From CAZPXZ01 sp965221505 (GTDB taxonomy: Bacteria > Pseudomonadota > Alphaproteobacteria > Rhodobacterales > CAZPXZ01), in the NCBI GenBank assembly GCA_965221505.1, contig CBDCSI010000001.1, positions 2,666,001-2,730,000 on the forward strand: DNA of 64,000 nucleotides. Reading direction: 5' to 3'. The position numbers were made by a program, and so were the translations under genes. Under the pieces are notes generated by a model. The model was given only the letters and a program-made list of their open reading frames with translations. It did not search any database and was not told the origin of the DNA. Below, piece after piece: positions 7,904 to 17,023 of the stretch. Numbering within the stretch: the stretch's first letter is position 1; each line of letters opens with the position of its first letter.

Positions 7904-9472
7904 TCAGCCGGCCGACGCTTCCTCGATCATCAGCCCGGAATAGAAGGTCAGGAACCCGGGAAGCCCCTTGAACCCGCTGATGCTCGCCTGCGTCGCGTAT
8001 CCCTGCGCCCGCCAGTTGATCCCGACCAGAGGAACCGATTCGAGCGCGCGGCGCTGCCAGGCGTCGTAGATCTCCTTCCGCTTCGCGAAATCGACCTCGG
8101 CGCGGCCCCGGTCGAGGAGTTCGTTGAGCTCGTCGTCGTTAAACCCGAAGCTCCGCCCGTAGGAGTTGCCGCGGCGTCCGTCGACGAAATTCGCCAGGGC
8201 GTCCGGGTCGTTGTACTCGCCGCCCGATCCCATCACCGCGATGTCGTACTGGCCCTGGTTGCCGAGATCGATCCGCGTCGGCCAGTCCGGCAGGTTCAGC
8301 TCGACGTCGATCCCGACCGCGGCCAGGTGCTGCTGACAGACCTCCGCCGTGTCCTTGTGCATGTTGTACTGGCCGGTCGAGAGCATGCCCGCCCGGAATC
8401 CGTCCGGGTATCCGGCCTCCGCCAGCATCGCCCTGGCCCGGTCCGGATCGTAGTCCCAGTGATTGGCGAGTTCCTCGTTGTAGAAGGGCGAACTCGCCGG
8501 GATCGGCATGCCGCGCAGCGCGTCGCCGCGCCCGAAGAACGCCGCCGCCATCACGTCCTCGCGGCGAATGGCGAACCCGATGGCGTTCCGGACCAGCGGA
8601 TTCGCCAGCGGCCCGCCCTTGGAGGCGTTGAACATCAGGAACATGAACGGCCCGCTGGTCGTGTCGAGCACCAGGTTCTCGTTGCGGTCCACCGCGTCCA
8701 TGCTCTGCCACGGGACGTATTCGATGATGTCCACGTCCCCCGCCTCGATCGCCGCGACGCGCAGGTTCTCGTCCTTGTAGGCGACGAAGCTGAGAGACGC
8801 GCTGCGCGGCAGACCCGCCTTGTAGAACCCGTCATAGGCCTCGAGGTCGATCCGGGTGCCGCGTTCGACGTTGCTGATCCGGTACGGTCCGGCCCCGACG
8901 AGCGACTCCTCGTCGCCGCCGAGCGACGCCTGCGAGACGACCAGCGCGTAGGGGCTGGCGGCCAGATAGATGAAGGTCGCCGACGGCTCCTTGAGGCGAA
9001 ACCGGATCGTGTGGTCGTCCGGCGTCTCGATCGCGTCGATGATGCCCAGCGCGACGCGGAGGAAGCCGACCGAGTCCTCGGCCGCAATGGCTTCGAAGGT
9101 CGCCTTGACGTCGGCCGAGGTGACGGGCGAGCCGTCGTGGAAGGTCGCGTTCCGCCGCAGGCCGAAGCGGTAGGTCTGCGCGTCTTCCGCCTCCCAGTCC
9201 TCGGCGAGTTCGGATCGCAGCGCGCCGGTCTCGTCGTAGGCCAGCAATCCGCGGAACATCTGGTACTTCACCGTGAGTCCCGCCGTCCCGACGTTCTTCC
9301 ACGGATGCAGCGACGGCGGATAGGACGAGAGCCCGAACACGATCCGGCCGGGCGTGGAGGACTGCGCGCGCCCGACCAGATGCGGCCATGCGCCCACGCC
9401 GGCCGCGACGGCGGCCGTCCCCTTCAGTACCGTGCGGCGGTCCGGACCGCGGGTTGACAGTCGATCGTTCAT
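7904..9472 (-). CDS. ABC transporter solute-binding protein, family 5 (DppA-like)
   Basis: A 522-residue periplasmic binding protein of the peptide/nickel/opine class (SBP_bac_5). The N-terminus DRRTVLKGTAAVAAGVGAW is a twin-arginine-like Tat signal rather than a plain Sec signal. Typical blocks follow: the ALRSELAEDWE start of domain I, FHDGSPVTSADVKATFEAI, RFRLKEPSATFIYLA, VGAGPYRI and a late FNDDELNELLDRGR. It captures the substrate and delivers it to the DppB-DppCD-DppF complex. ATG 9472 overlaps the TGA of hyuB (ATGA). The ligand is unknown; hydantoinase neighbours suggest a cyclic amide, small peptide or modified amino acid. Confidence 0.9.
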   Translation of the reverse strand: MNDRLSTRGPDRRTVLKGTAAVAAGVGAWPHLVGRAQSSTPGRIVFGLSSYPPSLHPWKNVGTAGLTVKYQMFRGLLAYDETGALRSELAEDWEAEDAQTYRFGLRRNATFHDGSPVTSADVKATFEAIAAEDSVGFLRVALGIIDAIETPDDHTIRFRLKEPSATFIYLAASPYALVVSQASLGGDEESLVGAGPYRISNVERGTRIDLEAYDGFYKAGLPRSASLSFVAYKDENLRVAAIEAGDVDIIEYVPWQSMDAVDRNENLVLDTTSGPFMFLMFNASKGGPLANPLVRNAIGFAIRREDVMAAAFFGRGDALRGMPIPASSPFYNEELANHWDYDPDRARAMLAEAGYPDGFRAGMLSTGQYNMHKDTAEVCQQHLAAVGIDVELNLPDWPTRIDLGNQGQYDIAVMGSGGEYNDPDALANFVDGRRGNSYGRSFGFNDDELNELLDRGRAEVDFAKRKEIYDAWQRRALESVPLVGINWRAQGYATQASISGFKGLPGFLTFYSGLMIEEASAG

Positions 9473-11160
9473 TTTGTGCCTCCCAGTTTCAGCGCATACT
9501 CCCCGGAGGCTGCGGAAGCCGAGATCCGGTCGTCCTCCAGGTCGGCCAGCACGAGTTCCCTCGCGCGATCCTGCGGGGGACCGTATCCTCCCGCGCCGGC
9601 CGTTTCAACTTCGACGACCGTGCCTGCGTCGAACGCGCCCTCGCCGCGAACGAGTTCGGTCGGCGAGCCGCGCACCCGCACCCGGCAGGGCGCGCCCGGC
9701 GCCCCGCCGAACAGGCCCCAGGGGCGGGAACGGCAGCGGGAGACGCCGACGCCGACGCGGCAGCGGTCGTGTTCGACGCGAATCGCGCGCCGTAGCGCCA
9801 TGCCGCCGCGCTGCCGGCCCGCGCCGCAAGAATCGCGGACGAGTTCGTAGCGCTCGACCAGCAGCGGATATTCCGGCTCCAGCCCCTCCACCGGCAGGTT
9901 CGAGGTGTTGGTGGTGTGAACGTGAACCCCGTCGAGTCCGTCCTTGGTCGCGCGGGCGCCGAAGCCGCCGCCGATCGTCTCGAGATAGACGTAGTAGTCG
10001 CCGGTGCCGGGATGGACGCCGCTGAACACCATCGACGTGCAGGCGCCGTTGCAGGCGGCGATCAGGCGCTCGGGCGCCGCCTGGGCGAGCGCGCCGTGGA
10101 TGAGGTCGACGACGCGGGCCGATGCCTGCATCCGGTTGTCCACCGCGGCCGGCTCGGCCGCGTCCATGATGGTGCCCGGCTCGCTCAACACCCGGATGGG
10201 GCGGTACAGCCCGGCGTTCGGCGGCGCGTCGGGATCCATGACGGTCTTCACCGCGTAGTAGACCGTGGCGAGAAGGGCGGTGCGGACCAGGTTGATCCCC
10301 GCCCGCACCTGCGGCGGATTGTCGCGGAAGTCGAGCTCGATCTCGTCGCCCTCCACCTTGACCGCGATTCGGAAGGTCAGCTCTTCCTCGATGTCGTTGC
10401 AATCGAAGCGGTCCTCGAAGCGGTAGGTGCCGTCGGGCACGGACGCGATGCCGGCGCGCATGCGCCGCTCGCCGTAGTCGAGCAGCGCTTCCCATGCGGC
10501 GAGCGTCGTCGGGACCCCGTATCGGGCGCAGAGGTCGCGGGTGCGAAGGACGGCGAGACGGTTTGCCGCCATCTGCGCCCGGAAATCGTTGCGCCGCTCC
10601 CGGGGAACCTGGCAATTGAGCAGGATCACCGAGAGGAGGTCCTCCTGCAATTCGCCGCGGCGGTAGAGGCGGACCGGCGGGATCCGGATGCCTTCCTGGA
10701 AGATGTGGGCATGGGCGCGATCCACGAAATCCGCGTGATGCGCGAGGTTTACCGCCCAGGCGAGCAGCCTTCCCTCCACGAAGACCGGCTCGGCCAGGAC
10801 CAGGTCGGGAAGGTGCGTGCCCCCGCCGGTATACGCGTCGTTGCCGATGAAGACGTCGCCCTCCTCGATGTCCTCCGGCGGGGTCCGCTCCAGAATCGCC
10901 CCGACGACGCCGATGAAGGAGCCGAGGTGAATCGGGATATGTTCGGCCTGCGCCAGCGTCCGGCCCCGAACGTCGAAGAGCGCCGTCGAACAGTCCCGGC
11001 GCTCCTTGATGTTGGTGGAATAGGCGGCGCGAACCAGCGTCTCGCCCATCTCCTCCACGATGGACTCGAGCGCGCTGCCGACGAGTTCCACGGTGATCGG
11101 GTCGACCCCGGCGGGCCCTTCCGACCGCTCCGGGCCCTCCGGCGAGACCGGCCCGCTCAA
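9469..11160 (-). CDS. hyuB: Hydantoinase B/oxoprolinase family subunit
   Basis: A 563-residue subunit of the ATP-dependent N-methylhydantoinase/5-oxoprolinase/acetone-carboxylase superfamily. The family start DPITVELVGSALESIVEEMGETL is intact (about residues 16-38), followed by the ERRDCSTALFD, AEHIPIHLGS, GDVFIGNDAYTGGGTHLPDL and YVYLETIGGGFGA blocks. No ATG or GTG precedes the conserved N-terminus; TTG 11160 does, and it overlaps the hyuA stop as TTGA, matching the overlap pattern of the operon. With HyuA it should open a lactam or hydantoin ring using ATP. Substrate unknown. Confidence 0.9.
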   Translation of the reverse strand: MSGPVSPEGPERSEGPAGVDPITVELVGSALESIVEEMGETLVRAAYSTNIKERRDCSTALFDVRGRTLAQAEHIPIHLGSFIGVVGAILERTPPEDIEEGDVFIGNDAYTGGGTHLPDLVLAEPVFVEGRLLAWAVNLAHHADFVDRAHAHIFQEGIRIPPVRLYRRGELQEDLLSVILLNCQVPRERRNDFRAQMAANRLAVLRTRDLCARYGVPTTLAAWEALLDYGERRMRAGIASVPDGTYRFEDRFDCNDIEEELTFRIAVKVEGDEIELDFRDNPPQVRAGINLVRTALLATVYYAVKTVMDPDAPPNAGLYRPIRVLSEPGTIMDAAEPAAVDNRMQASARVVDLIHGALAQAAPERLIAACNGACTSMVFSGVHPGTGDYYVYLETIGGGFGARATKDGLDGVHVHTTNTSNLPVEGLEPEYPLLVERYELVRDSCGAGRQRGGMALRRAIRVEHDRCRVGVGVSRCRSRPWGLFGGAPGAPCRVRVRGSPTELVRGEGAFDAGTVVEVETAGAGGYGPPQDRARELVLADLEDDRISASAASGEYALKLGGTK

Positions 11161-13265
11161 CGCCGCGACTCCTCGATCGCCAGATTGAGATACGCGTCCA
11201 CGACGGCGACCTGTCCCGGAAGCACGAGGGCGGTCGCGTCCATCTGCTCCACGACGGCGGGCCCGTCGAACCGGTGGCCGCGTCCGAGTCTGCTTCGCTC
11301 GAAAACCGGACAGTCGACGTAACCGCCGGCCTCGGGCAGACAGACCGGGCGTGCGCCCGCGCGCGCCTCCTCGACCGGACCGTCCGCGACCGGCGCCCGC
11401 GGCCAGTCCGACTTCGGCACCCGGCCGACGGCGGAGAGGCGGAAGGTGACCAGCTGAATCGGCTCCTCCTCGGCGACGTAGCCGTACGTCCGGCGATGCT
11501 CGTCCTCGAATCCGCGCCGCAGCCTCTCGAGCGGGTCGTCGGCGGACGCTTCCGGAAACGCGACCTCGAGTTCGTAGTTCTGGCCGGCGTAGCGCATGTC
11601 GACGCTGCGGACCGTCTCGCGATCTCCCGCCGCCACGCCTTCCGCCTCGAACCAGCGTTCGGCTTCCCCCGCCAGTTCCCGGAAGGTCTCCTCGATCGCG
11701 GAACCGGCCGCGTCGTCGAGACGGGCGAGCCGCGTCCGCGCGTAGTCCGAGACGAGGTCGGTCTGCAGGAGCCCGACGGCGCACTGCACGCCCGGATGGG
11801 GCGGAACGACGATTCGGGGGACGTCCAGTTCGCGCGCGAGGCGCGCCGCGTGCAGCGGCCCGGCGCCGCCGAAGGCGACCATGGCGAAGCGGCGCGGATC
11901 GTGGCCGCGACGCACCGAGACCACCCGGATCGCCTTCGCCATGTTCGCGGTCACCACGGACAGGATGCCCTGCGCGGTCTCCTCGACCGAAAGCCCGAGG
12001 CGAGCGCCGTGCCGGGCGACCGCGGCCCGTGCAAGCTCTCGATCGATCGGCATCCGGCCGGAGAGCAGATGCGTCGGGTGGAGCGTTCCGAGCGCGACGT
12101 TGGCGTCGGTCACGGTCGGCGCGTCGGCGCCGAGGCCGTAGCAGGCCGGACCGGGGTCCGCGCCGGCGCTTCCGGGGCCGACCTTGAGATGCCCGCCGCT
12201 GTCGATCCGCGCGATCGAGCCGCCGCCGGCGCCGACGGTCTCGATGTCCAGCATGGGAACCAGCAGGGGCCGGCCGGCGACCGAGCGGGAGCCGGACCGG
12301 GTCGGGCGCCCGTCCCGCACCAGCGACACGTCGGTCGACGTCCCTCCCATGTCGAAGGTGATCAGGTTGTCCTCGCCGGCCAGGCGGCCGATCTCGACGG
12401 CGCCGACGACTCCGGTGCTCGGGCCGGAGAGCGCGGTGCGGACCGGCTGCCGCCGGGCGACGTCGAACGAGATCACGCCGCCGTTGGACTGGGTGACGTG
12501 CGGCGCCGCGCGAACGCCGAGCGCCGCGATGCGGGATTCGACCCGGCGCAGGTAGCCGCTCATCACCGGCCCGAGCGCGGCGTTCAGCGCCGCGGTCGAA
12601 AACCGTTCGTATTCGCGGAACTCCGGCGCGATCTCGTGGCTGCAGCAGACGAAAGCGTCCGGGACCGCCGCCTCGACGACGGCGCGCGCCTGCCGCTCGT
12701 GGCCCGGGTCCACGTAGGAATAGAGGAAGGCGATCGCGATCGCCCGGACGCCGGCGTCCGCGAGGCGCCGCGCCGCCTCGCGCACCGCGTCCATGTCGAG
12801 GGCGGTCTCGACGCGTCCGTCGTGGCGCAGCCGCTCGGGGACCTCGATCCGCAAGCGCCGGGGCGCCGCCGGCGCCGGCTTGTCGCACTGGAGGTCGTAG
12901 AGGGAGGGACGCTGCTGGCGCGCGATCTCGAGCAGGTCCCGGAATCCGGCCGAGGTGATCAAGCCCACGGTCGCGACCCGCTCCTGGATCAGCGCGTTGG
13001 TCGCGACGGTGGTGCCGTGCCCGAGAAACCCGACCGAACCCGCCTCGCCGCCGAACCGGTCGAGCGACTGCTCCAGCCCGATCCCGACGGCGCGGGACGG
13101 GTCCTGCGGCGTGCTCGGCGTCTTCCAGACCCGGATTCGCCCGGTAGCGGGTTCGAACGCGCAGACGTCGGTGAAGGTGCCTCCGGTGTCGATCCCGATT
13201 CGCCAGGACCCGTGCGCGCGTTCGGCCGCCGCCGTCGTCGCCGCTTCTCGGGCGCCCTCCGTCAC
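11157..13265 (-). CDS. hyuA: Hydantoinase A/oxoprolinase family subunit
   Basis: A 702-residue ATP-binding subunit. It has the actin/ASKHA-type phosphate loop IGIDTGGTFTDVCA near residue 23, GHGTTVATNALIQER, the second nucleotide motif DMGGTSTDVSLVRDG, and GAGGGSIARIDSGGHLKVGPGSAGADPGPACYG, all hallmarks of HyuA. The C-terminal domain carries the RYAGQNYELEV block. The frame upstream has no ATG; GTG 13265 overlaps the SDR stop (GTGA) and places a normal-length N-terminus before the first motif. It pairs with HyuB for ATP-driven hydrolysis of a cyclic amide, or carboxylation in the acetone-carboxylase branch. The local importer supports a hydrolase role. Confidence 0.9.
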   Translation of the reverse strand: MTEGAREAATTAAAERAHGSWRIGIDTGGTFTDVCAFEPATGRIRVWKTPSTPQDPSRAVGIGLEQSLDRFGGEAGSVGFLGHGTTVATNALIQERVATVGLITSAGFRDLLEIARQQRPSLYDLQCDKPAPAAPRRLRIEVPERLRHDGRVETALDMDAVREAARRLADAGVRAIAIAFLYSYVDPGHERQARAVVEAAVPDAFVCCSHEIAPEFREYERFSTAALNAALGPVMSGYLRRVESRIAALGVRAAPHVTQSNGGVISFDVARRQPVRTALSGPSTGVVGAVEIGRLAGEDNLITFDMGGTSTDVSLVRDGRPTRSGSRSVAGRPLLVPMLDIETVGAGGGSIARIDSGGHLKVGPGSAGADPGPACYGLGADAPTVTDANVALGTLHPTHLLSGRMPIDRELARAAVARHGARLGLSVEETAQGILSVVTANMAKAIRVVSVRRGHDPRRFAMVAFGGAGPLHAARLARELDVPRIVVPPHPGVQCAVGLLQTDLVSDYARTRLARLDDAAGSAIEETFRELAGEAERWFEAEGVAAGDRETVRSVDMRYAGQNYELEVAFPEASADDPLERLRRGFEDEHRRTYGYVAEEEPIQLVTFRLSAVGRVPKSDWPRAPVADGPVEEARAGARPVCLPEAGGYVDCPVFERSRLGRGHRFDGPAVVEQMDATALVLPGQVAVVDAYLNLAIEESRR

Positions 13266-13969
13266 CAGAGGTCCTCGAGCCGGCAGTTCACGAGCAACTC
13301 GGCGACGGACGCGGTGTTCGGCAGCGCGAGCACCGTGGCGACGAGCTCCGCGAGATCGTCGGGGTCGATCATCTCCGCCCGCGAGACCCGGGTGACCGCC
13401 GCCGTCATGTCGGTGCGCACGAAGCTCGGACAGACCGTGACCGTACGGACCCCGTCCTCCCATCCCGCCCGCCGCGCGTTGTGCGAGAGCGCGATCAGCG
13501 CATGCTTGGTCATGTTGTAGGCGACGAACCCGTTGCGGACGCGCTTGCCGGAGAGCGAGGACACGTTCACGATCCGGCCGGCGCCGGAGCGGCGCAGATG
13601 GGGAAGGCAGTGGCGGATCATGAAGAGCGGCGCCTTGCAGTTGATCGCCCAGAGGCGGTCCAGCTCCGCCTCTTCGCCGGTCTCCAGCGTGAACTCGCTG
13701 GTCGCGCCGGCGTTGTTCACCAGCGCGTCGATCCGTCCCCAGCGGTCGAGCGCCTCGCCGACCCAGCGTTCGCAGGCGGCGGGGTCTTCGGCGTCGAACC
13801 GGTGCACGCTGCGCCGCGGCCCCCCGCCCCACTCCGGCGGCATCGAATTCGGGTCCCGCACGCCGAGACTCAGGGAATAGCCGCTCTCGTGAAGCCGCTC
13901 CGCGATCGACCGCCCGATCCCCCGGTTGGCGCCCGAGACCAGCACGACCCGTCCGTCCGCGTCCAGCAT
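13262..13969 (-). CDS. SDR-family oxidoreductase, first gene of the hyu-dpp operon
   Basis: A 235-residue classical SDR: SGANRGIG cofactor loop (residues 12-19), NNAGAT, VNVSSLSGKR, active site YNMTK, and VCPSFVRTDM after it. The cofactor preference is not obvious because beta-2 ends in GVRDPNS. It is the promoter-proximal gene of the minus-strand operon and overlaps hyuA by four bases. It would oxidise or reduce a hydroxy/keto group of the imported compound or its ring-opened product. Substrate unknown. Confidence 0.85.
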   Translation of the reverse strand: MLDADGRVVLVSGANRGIGRSIAERLHESGYSLSLGVRDPNSMPPEWGGGPRRSVHRFDAEDPAACERWVGEALDRWGRIDALVNNAGATSEFTLETGEEAELDRLWAINCKAPLFMIRHCLPHLRRSGAGRIVNVSSLSGKRVRNGFVAYNMTKHALIALSHNARRAGWEDGVRTVTVCPSFVRTDMTAAVTRVSRAEMIDPDDLAELVATVLALPNTASVAELLVNCRLEDLW

Positions 13970-14157
13970 GCGTTCCTCCCCGGCTCGCGCCTCTCGCCGG
14001 CGCGCGCATCACGCTACCCTCCCGGCCGCCCAGTCCGCAATCCCCGCTCTCGCGGCGGGGCCGGCGACGCCCCCGGGACGCGCCGTCTGCGGCGCGCGTC
14101 CGTTTGCGATCGCGCTCCTGCGGCCCCGCCCGTCCCGCAAGCCGGAAGGAACGAGTC
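13970..14157. promoter_or_regulatory. Divergent intergenic region between the hyu-dpp operon and malyl-CoA lyase
   Basis: This 188-base gap separates two divergent transcription units, so it should contain both promoters. A GGAAGGA ribosome site lies a few bases before ATG 14158. I cannot pick convincing -10/-35 boxes or an operator by eye. Confidence 0.45.
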
Positions 14158-15048
14158 ATGACCGAATCGAATCGCCCCCGCCGCTCCGTCCTCTACATGC
14201 CCGGCTCCAGTCCGAGGGCGCTCGAGAAAGCGCGCGGCATCCCCGCCGACGGGCTGATCTTCGATCTCGAGGACGCGGTGGCGCCCGCCGCCAAGGCCGA
14301 AGCGCGCGGCGCGGTCGCGGCCGCGCTCGGCGCCGGCGGCTACGGGCTTCGCGAACGGATCCTGCGCGTAAACGGCCTGGACACCGACTGGGCGCGCGAC
14401 GACCTCGATGCCGCGCGGACCATGGACCTGGATGCGATCCTGTTTCCCAAGATCGACTCGGCCGAGGACGTCCTCGCGGCCGTCGACGCCATGTCCGGGG
14501 CGCGGATTGCGGACCGGGTCGCGCTCTGGGCGATGATGGAGACTCCGTCGTCGATCCTGAACGCGGCCGGGATCGCGGCGGCGCATCCCCGGCTCGCCTG
14601 CCTGGTGCTCGGAACCAACGATCTCGCGAAGGAATTGGGCGCCCGGCACACGGCCGACCGGCTTCCGTTGCTGACTTCGATCTCGATCTGCCTCCTGGCC
14701 GCCCGCGCTGCCGGCCTGGCCTGCATCGACGGCGTGCACAACGCCATCCGCGACGAGGAGGGACTCCGCGCCGCCTGCGTTCAGGGCCGGGAAATGGGAC
14801 TGGACGGCAAGACGCTGGTCCACCCCGCGCAGGTCGGGCCGTGCAACGAGGTCTTCGCCCCGACCGAAGCGGAACTCGATCTCGCCCGCCGGCAGGTGGC
14901 GGCGTTCGAGGAAGCGACGGCGGAAGGGCGCGCCGTCGCCGTGGTCGACGGCCGAATCGTCGAAAACCTGCACGTCGCCGCGGCGCGGCGCACGCTCGCC
15001 GCGGACCGCACGATTCGCGCGATGCGCGCGATGCGAGAGGGAGGTTGA
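14158..15048 (+). CDS. Malyl-CoA/beta-methylmalyl-CoA lyase-type CoA-ester lyase
   Basis: A 296-residue CitE-like/HpcH-HpaI-fold lyase. Motifs: RSVLYMPGSSPRALEKA at the start, the metal-binding IFDLEDAV-AP loop, WAMMETPSSILNA, LGTNDLAKELGA, and GREMGLDGKTLVHPAQV, the CoA-contacting C-terminal block of the family. It should cleave malyl-CoA to acetyl-CoA and glyoxylate, and/or beta-methylmalyl-CoA to propionyl-CoA and glyoxylate. The downstream mesaconyl-CoA hydratase homolog supports the beta-methylmalyl-CoA role, as in the ethylmalonyl-CoA pathway. ATG 14158 has a strong ribosome site. Its stop is six bases from the stop of the convergent TPR gene. Confidence 0.85.
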   Translation: MTESNRPRRSVLYMPGSSPRALEKARGIPADGLIFDLEDAVAPAAKAEARGAVAAALGAGGYGLRERILRVNGLDTDWARDDLDAARTMDLDAILFPKIDSAEDVLAAVDAMSGARIADRVALWAMMETPSSILNAAGIAAAHPRLACLVLGTNDLAKELGARHTADRLPLLTSISICLLAARAAGLACIDGVHNAIRDEEGLRAACVQGREMGLDGKTLVHPAQVGPCNEVFAPTEAELDLARRQVAAFEEATAEGRAVAVVDGRIVENLHVAAARRTLAADRTIRAMRAMREGG

Positions 15049-15054
15049 GTCGGC

Positions 15055-15768
15055 TCAGCCGCCTCTGGCCAGCTCCCGGAAATGCTGGCGCGCCCGGCGC
15101 GCGACGGCCTTCTCCCAGGCGCATTCGGCCGGCGCTTCGGACGCCATGTGGAAGGCTTCCAGCGCGCGCACCTTCTCGCCGAGGTCCCGCCATGCGCGCG
15201 CGACCTCGAACAGGACCGGCGCGTTTCCGTCCAATTCCGGCTGCGCCTTCAGCAGCAGGTGCCGACCGTCTGCCGATCGGATTCCGGTGAGAAACCCGGC
15301 GGCGCCGGCGCGGACGTACCACGCGCCGAGGAAAGCGCGAATCGCCGGATTGTCCGGATCTGCCGCCTGCGCCGCCTCCAGCGCCCGCCGCGAGCGCTCG
15401 AGATCCTCCTTGTCGAGAATGCAGCGGAAGGGGTTCAGCGAGCACCGGCGGGCGAGGGCGGCGGAGAGCGCCACGAGGAGGCGAGAATCCTTCGGCGCCT
15501 CGGCGAGGCCCCGATCCGCCGCCTCGACCGCCCGCGCGTAGGCCGCCTCGCGCCCGTCCTCGGCCACGCCGCCGTAGCGACCGTGGAGTCGCCAGGAGTC
15601 CGAGGCGAGAAGGAAGCCCTCCGGGCCTCCGACCGCTTCCGATGCGAGGGCCGCCTCGCGCCAATCCCCCGCGCAGAACGCGGCGCGGGCCCCCTCCAGG
15701 GCGACGTCCGCAACTCCGTCGCGGGGCCAGACGGCCGCCGCTACCGCCAAGAGCAGAATTGACGCCAT
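15055..15768 (-). CDS. Secreted TPR-like protein of unknown function
   Basis: A 237-residue protein with a short Sec signal (ILLLAVAAAVWPRDGVA, residues 4-20). The rest is Ala-rich helical repeats resembling tetratricopeptide units, for example AYARAVEAADRGLAEAPKDSR and SRRALEAAQAADPDNPAIR. Cys residues (RRCSLNPFRC) could form a disulfide. It sits opposite in strand between the malyl-CoA lyase and mesaconyl-CoA hydratase genes, a position where alphaproteobacteria often keep a small hypothetical gene. I do not know its function. Confidence 0.7.
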   Translation of the reverse strand: MASILLLAVAAAVWPRDGVADVALEGARAAFCAGDWREAALASEAVGGPEGFLLASDSWRLHGRYGGVAEDGREAAYARAVEAADRGLAEAPKDSRLLVALSAALARRCSLNPFRCILDKEDLERSRRALEAAQAADPDNPAIRAFLGAWYVRAGAAGFLTGIRSADGRHLLLKAQPELDGNAPVLFEVARAWRDLGEKVRALEAFHMASEAPAECAWEKAVARRARQHFRELARGG

Positions 15769-15855
15769 GCGGCAGGCGCGACTAAAACCGGCGCCGAAAC
15801 GGCCGCACCCGGCGAGCCCGAACCCGCGCGTATGCAGAGAGCCCCGCGAGGCGCC

Positions 15856-16905
15856 ATGACCGACAAGACAGGCAGAGGCCGATTCTTCGAGGATTTCCGG
15901 CTCGGCGAGACCCTGGTCCACGCGACGCCGCGAACGGTGACCGAGGGGGACCGGGCAATGATCTCTGCGCTCTACCCGCATCGGCTCGCCCTCCACAGCT
16001 CGGACGCGTTCGCGCGGGCCTGCGGCTATCCGCGAAGCCCGCTCGACGAAATCTCCGTGTTCCACATTATATTCGGCAAGTCGGTGCCGGACGTGTCCCG
16101 CAACGCCGTCGCGAATCTCGGCTACGCCGAGTGCCGCTTCGAGCGTCCGGTCTATCCGGGCGACACGCTGTCCGCCCGCTCCGAGGTCGTCGGCCTCCGG
16201 CAGAACGCGAACGGGCGGACCGGGGTCGTCTACGTCCGGACCTCCGGCGCCAACCAGCGCGGCGAGACGGTCCTCTCCTACGTGCGCTGGGTCATGGTGC
16301 GCAAGCGGGACCCGGAACGGGAGGCGCCCGAGACCCGGGTGCCCGAGCTCGACGCGTCGGTTCCCCCGGACCGGCTGGTCGCTCCGCCATGGTTCCGGCC
16401 CGAAGGATACGACTGCGCGCTCGCCGGCGCGGCGCACCGGTGGGGCGACTACCGCCCCGGCGAACGGATCGACCATGTGGACGGCACGACGGTCGAGGAG
16501 TCGGAGCACATGCTCGCGACCCGGCTCTGGCAAAACACGGCGCAGGTGCATTTCGACGCCCGACTCGCGGCCGAGGGCCGGTTCGGCAAGCGCATCGTAT
16601 ACGGCGGACACGTGATCTCGCTGGCCCGCGCGCTCGCCTTCTCCGGCCTCGAAAACGCGCAGTGGACGGCGGCGATCAACGCCGGCGCGCATACGGCGCC
16701 GTGCTTCGCCGGCGACACCGTCTACGCGTGGTCCGAAATCCTCGACAAGGCGCCCGTCGCCGCAGCCGGGCTCGGCGCGCTCCGGGTGCGGACGGTGGCG
16801 CTGAAGAACCGGACGGCGGCGGGGTTTCCGCGCCTCGACGCGGCGGGCAAGCCGGAGGAGGGCGTCGTGCTGGATCTCGACTGGTGGGCGCTGGTTCCGC
16901 TATAG
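15856..16905 (+). CDS. mch: MaoC-like dehydratase, probable mesaconyl-CoA hydratase
   Basis: A 349-residue protein of two hotdog domains, each with a MaoC-like hydratase half. Visible features are FFEDFRLGETLVHATPRTVTEGD at the start, the IFGKSVPDVSRNAVANLGY segment, and in the second half VEESEHMLATRLWQNTAQVHFD and RIVYGGHVISLARAL. Length and architecture match mesaconyl-CoA hydratase (beta-methylmalyl-CoA dehydratase), which interconverts mesaconyl-CoA and beta-methylmalyl-CoA. Its product would feed the CoA lyase at 14158-15048. I chose ATG 15856 because the FFEDF block follows directly. sdhC begins 118 bases downstream, so cotranscription is likely. Confidence 0.85.
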   Translation: MTDKTGRGRFFEDFRLGETLVHATPRTVTEGDRAMISALYPHRLALHSSDAFARACGYPRSPLDEISVFHIIFGKSVPDVSRNAVANLGYAECRFERPVYPGDTLSARSEVVGLRQNANGRTGVVYVRTSGANQRGETVLSYVRWVMVRKRDPEREAPETRVPELDASVPPDRLVAPPWFRPEGYDCALAGAAHRWGDYRPGERIDHVDGTTVEESEHMLATRLWQNTAQVHFDARLAAEGRFGKRIVYGGHVISLARALAFSGLENAQWTAAINAGAHTAPCFAGDTVYAWSEILDKAPVAAAGLGALRVRTVALKNRTAAGFPRLDAAGKPEEGVVLDLDWWALVPL

Positions 16906-17023
16906 CGGCGTCGACTTCCGTGCCGATGCCGGAGTGGGAGTCAACAATTCCCGACGGAACGGTATACTGGAGGCCGCACGCCGGCCGCACCGACCGACCG
17001 CATCCCCTGGAGACTCCGCCCGG

